In this document: one piece after another, positions 60,940 through 64,000 of the stretch
Numbering within the stretch: position 1 is the stretch's first letter
How the letters are laid out: each line of letters opens with the position of its first letter
NCBI RefSeq assembly: GCF_001039355.2
Contig: NW_019775398.1
Span: forward strand, 98,580-162,579
Length of the DNA: 64,000 nucleotides
Source of the DNA: Lingula anatina
Taxonomy: Eukaryota > Brachiopoda > Lingulata > Lingulida > Lingulidae
Direction: 5' to 3'
Program-made: the position numbers and the translations under genes
Notes under the pieces: generated by a model
What the model was told of the DNA's origin: nothing
Database searches by the model: none
Seen by the model: the letters and a program-made list of their open reading frames with translations, nothing else

Positions 60940-62090
60940 TCATCCCTTTCTCTCTGACCTAACCCTTCTCCCAAAGAAAAAGGGCCAAAACCAAGAATTT
61001 CTTTAATCTTTGTGCCTTGCATATGATAGTAAAATTGTCTTCTTCTATTCTTTTCCCTTGTTGCCCTTAGCATTATTTTGGATCTGGCAGGAGCAGCTAA
61101 CACAATCACATGGTCTGTCTCCACCTGCAGAACATTGTTTCCATTCCCTTATAGTCAAAATGAGTAGGGCAATATCAAAATCTAAATGAGGTTCATGTTA
61201 TGAATGCAAAATATAAGTATTATCTAAGCAACCTGTGTCAGTATTCTGTAGTCCACACATGCAGTGTTTTTTCACATGAAGAAGATGTGTCATTATTGCT
61301 GGCTTTAAAATGCTAACACACTAAGAAAGAAAAAACAACAAAAAGAAAGGTTTGATTTTGCTTCTTTATTTTCACACTTTATAGATGAAATTTTCAATAA
61401 ATCATAATTTCAGAGATTGTTTTGATTATGCTGTCCATAACCTAAGTTTATTTTTAAAGTCTCCAACTCTTTGATATTGTCCCAAACAAGGTAGGTAAAT
61501 TTTATATGGTAAAAATAATTAAAGTTTTGTAACCATTTAACACCATTTAAAGAGTTTTACCATCCTGGACCAGTAAATCAGTAATTTTAGAACTAAAACA
61601 AGTTTTAAAATTTTGGGAATTCTATCATGCCTCTAGTTCTTTCTAAATATTACCCACAGAAATCACTCAAAATTTTATTGCACAAAAAATTGAAAGAAAT
61701 CTAAAAAATAAATATTCAGAATTCTTTCCTTCCCCTCCACATCACATTTCTCACCTTCAACTGTTACAATCTTTGAACTTGAGTTAATTAAGACAGAAGA
61801 AACCTATTAGCCATCTGAATATAGATATGAAAAGAAATACATCTTTATATCAAATGCATCAGTTGCAACTCAATACACAGAAGAAATATATTTTTGATTG
61901 TAAAAATGGAGTAATTCGATCATGTGATGTATTATTCTATAAATTTACTCCCTATCTGATGAATCCTTTTAAAACCATTGATTTTTGACATCACACACAT
62001 GACTAAGATCAGAATGTGAAAGAATGACCTGAAATATAAAAGCACAACTTGAAACCACTGACCACACATGCCAATACCAGTGTGACAGTC

Positions 62091-62092
<2 letters not shown>

Positions 62093-62147
<55 letters not shown>
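62093..62147. repeat. (GT)n microsatellite
   Basis: About 27 uninterrupted GT units. Confidence 0.95.
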
Positions 62148-62149
<2 letters not shown>

Positions 62150-64000
62150 GAGAGCATGTAACAGTCCCTTCCCCTCCCCTTGCTTCTCTCAAATTATTTT
62201 TCTTGCCTGTAAACATTCAATTGTGTGACAATATTGTTTCATTACCCATGTGTCTCTCCCCTCCTCCTCAACCTCTTAACAAAACCTTGGATCTTACAAA
62301 CAGACATTTTCATCTGTAGCAAATACAAGTGAAATTAAAGAAGCGTATATACACTTACTGTCTATTCCTGTTTCTTAGTGAAATTTAAGAAAAAGATACA
62401 CCACAAGTCAGCACGGTGTATGTGACTAGATATGCCATGGCAGATATTGAGAACAAAAGATCCAAATACGACACATACATCTCGCATTCATGCATGATGT
62501 GTGTAATGTATGAGATATACCCGTGTACTGTTCTTGACAACAGCCATGATATGAAATATGATAATTGTTAAGAATCAAACAAAGGCACCAAGTAAGCTCT
62601 GTTTTGACAAGAAGAGACAGTATTCCTAATAACTTTTTTATGAGACTGTTAAAACTATATTGAGCCATAATAAAAATATCTTTATCTAAAATCTACAAAG
62701 ACAACTAATAAGTCTCATTCACCTATCAACTTCAGAAATAAAATTACTTTCATTGATAAATGTCAAGAAAGTAGCTTATTTCAGATTAATCCTTAACACT
62801 AGCAATACCAATTGCCATGTCATCAGTCATACAAATTTTACTGTACAATTACAGAAAAATGTACTGAATCAAACATCTGAAAGATAATCGAGCTTTAGTT
62901 AATTTTCAGTTCATAAATAACTTATTTCTCCAAAATTTACTTTAAAAATTTCAATGCAAAATATAAGCTGTTAAGATGCCATTCTGTAATTTGGGCATTG
63001 TCTGTGCTGTACAATACTGCTTCTCTTGGTCTAACATATCTTATTACAGAAGCATGATACCAGTTCTGTAAAACATCTTAAAATATAAAATTTGTGACCA
63101 TGCCAAAATTATCTAATTTGTTTAAAAATATTATATTCAGGGGACATAATCATAGAACTTAAAATGTAATAATCCTCTCTGTAACTCCCTCCTTCTTCCA
63201 TTAATATTTATCATAGAGTAAAATCATCATCCTCAAATCATCAACCATTTAATAAATGTAACAGTGCAATTTCTAGGGTTAGATTCATTTTTCACCTCTA
63301 AGCTCTTACCTTTTGACATCATTGCCTAACCATTGTTTACCAATTGACAGCAGCTAACATATCTATTGTTATTGCAAATTTGCAACAGACCTCATTAGCA
63401 TGGTAAAATCCCTTCTTTATAATTTATGGCAAATTTGCAAGAAGAGTATGTGGCAGTCCTGAAATTTTGCTATACTATGTCATGGCTCAGTTATTATTAA
63501 GTTTATCTAGAGGAAAAATTCTAAAATGAATCTAATCCTTAGAGCTGCTTATCTTTGGTGAAAATAATCCTGGGCCCTGTCTAACAAAAAGTCTTACGTC
63601 TATGGACTAATAAACTAAGACTGCTAAAATCATTTTTACCATGCAATCCAGCATTGCATTGCCTGAGAGTGTTTTACAAAGTGTTAGAATGTTTTATCTT
63701 AGTGGTCTTTTGATAGCAAGCCAAATTACGAAATTGGGCAAAAGTCAGTGACAAACTAACACTGTGCTTGTAATTAATATATTCATAGGTGGCTTAATTT
63801 TTACATTTTTCCATCATGATTGGGTGAAAATCAGACATCTAATACATAACTGATTCTAAAAGATGAATTATGTTGAATTCATCAATTTGTTATGGTTACC
63901 ATTACTGTTGTGTGAGGTACGTATGTGTTGTGGTCATGGGATTAGTTTTAAGATGACAAAAACTAGGTCAGCAGCATTTTAGATTTTTTGTGAAATGAAT

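Larger units (their letters stand above)
60695..64000. other. Intergenic DNA, no gene seen
   Basis: It contains the MITE at 60774-60939 and a (GT)n tract at 62093-62147; the rest is AT-rich. The minus-strand ORF at 60894-61124 overlaps the MITE end and is not convincing. No exon with both a domain and splice context was found. Confidence 0.5.

Overview
The window is AT-rich animal nuclear DNA: short exons with GT/AG junctions, long introns, many microsatellites, MITE-like hairpin elements and a decayed LINE. Protein similarity (ELL, a KIM-type receptor tyrosine phosphatase, a SEA-domain transmembrane mucin) and the repeat style suggest a marine invertebrate bilaterian, possibly a lophotrochozoan. 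Phylum placement is a guess. All gene models were made by hand from splice sites and reading phase; no search was run.

Layout. (1) 1.5-5.3 kb, minus strand: 5' part of an unrecognised gene, two solid coding exons starting at 5290 and one doubtful further exon. (2) 7.8-15.9 kb, minus strand: an 18-exon transmembrane mucin-type receptor of about 1070 aa. It has a signal peptide, three nearly identical tandem copies of a cysteine-free two-exon module separated by Thr/Pro-rich linkers, a SEA domain with an intact GSIVVV autoproteolysis motif, one Ig domain, a TM helix and a Lys-rich tail. (3) 15.9-19.5 kb: divergent intergenic region with a (TA)n tract and one orphan start-like exon. (4) 19.5-39.4 kb, plus strand: a complete 12-exon ELL gene (RNA polymerase II elongation factor, about 560 aa). 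(5) 44.5-55.4 kb, minus strand and convergent with ELL: a 12-exon receptor protein tyrosine phosphatase (about 1044 aa) with a mucin-like ectodomain. Its catalytic domain keeps the P-loop Cys and Arg but has WPI instead of WPD. Its 19-nt first coding exon lies in a tandem duplication, so two intact copies exist. (6) 55.6-64 kb: no supported gene; a broken LINE reverse transcriptase, a perfect 62-bp-arm palindrome, a 360-bp tandem duplication and a MITE.

The three complete genes do not form an obvious pathway. ELL is a housekeeping nuclear factor. The two genes on either side of it both encode single-pass membrane proteins with Ser/Thr-rich mucin-like ectodomains and a SEA or SEA-like membrane-proximal region. 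The best candidates for undescribed biology are the tandem-module SEA/Ig mucin receptor and the WPD-less mucin-type receptor phosphatase.
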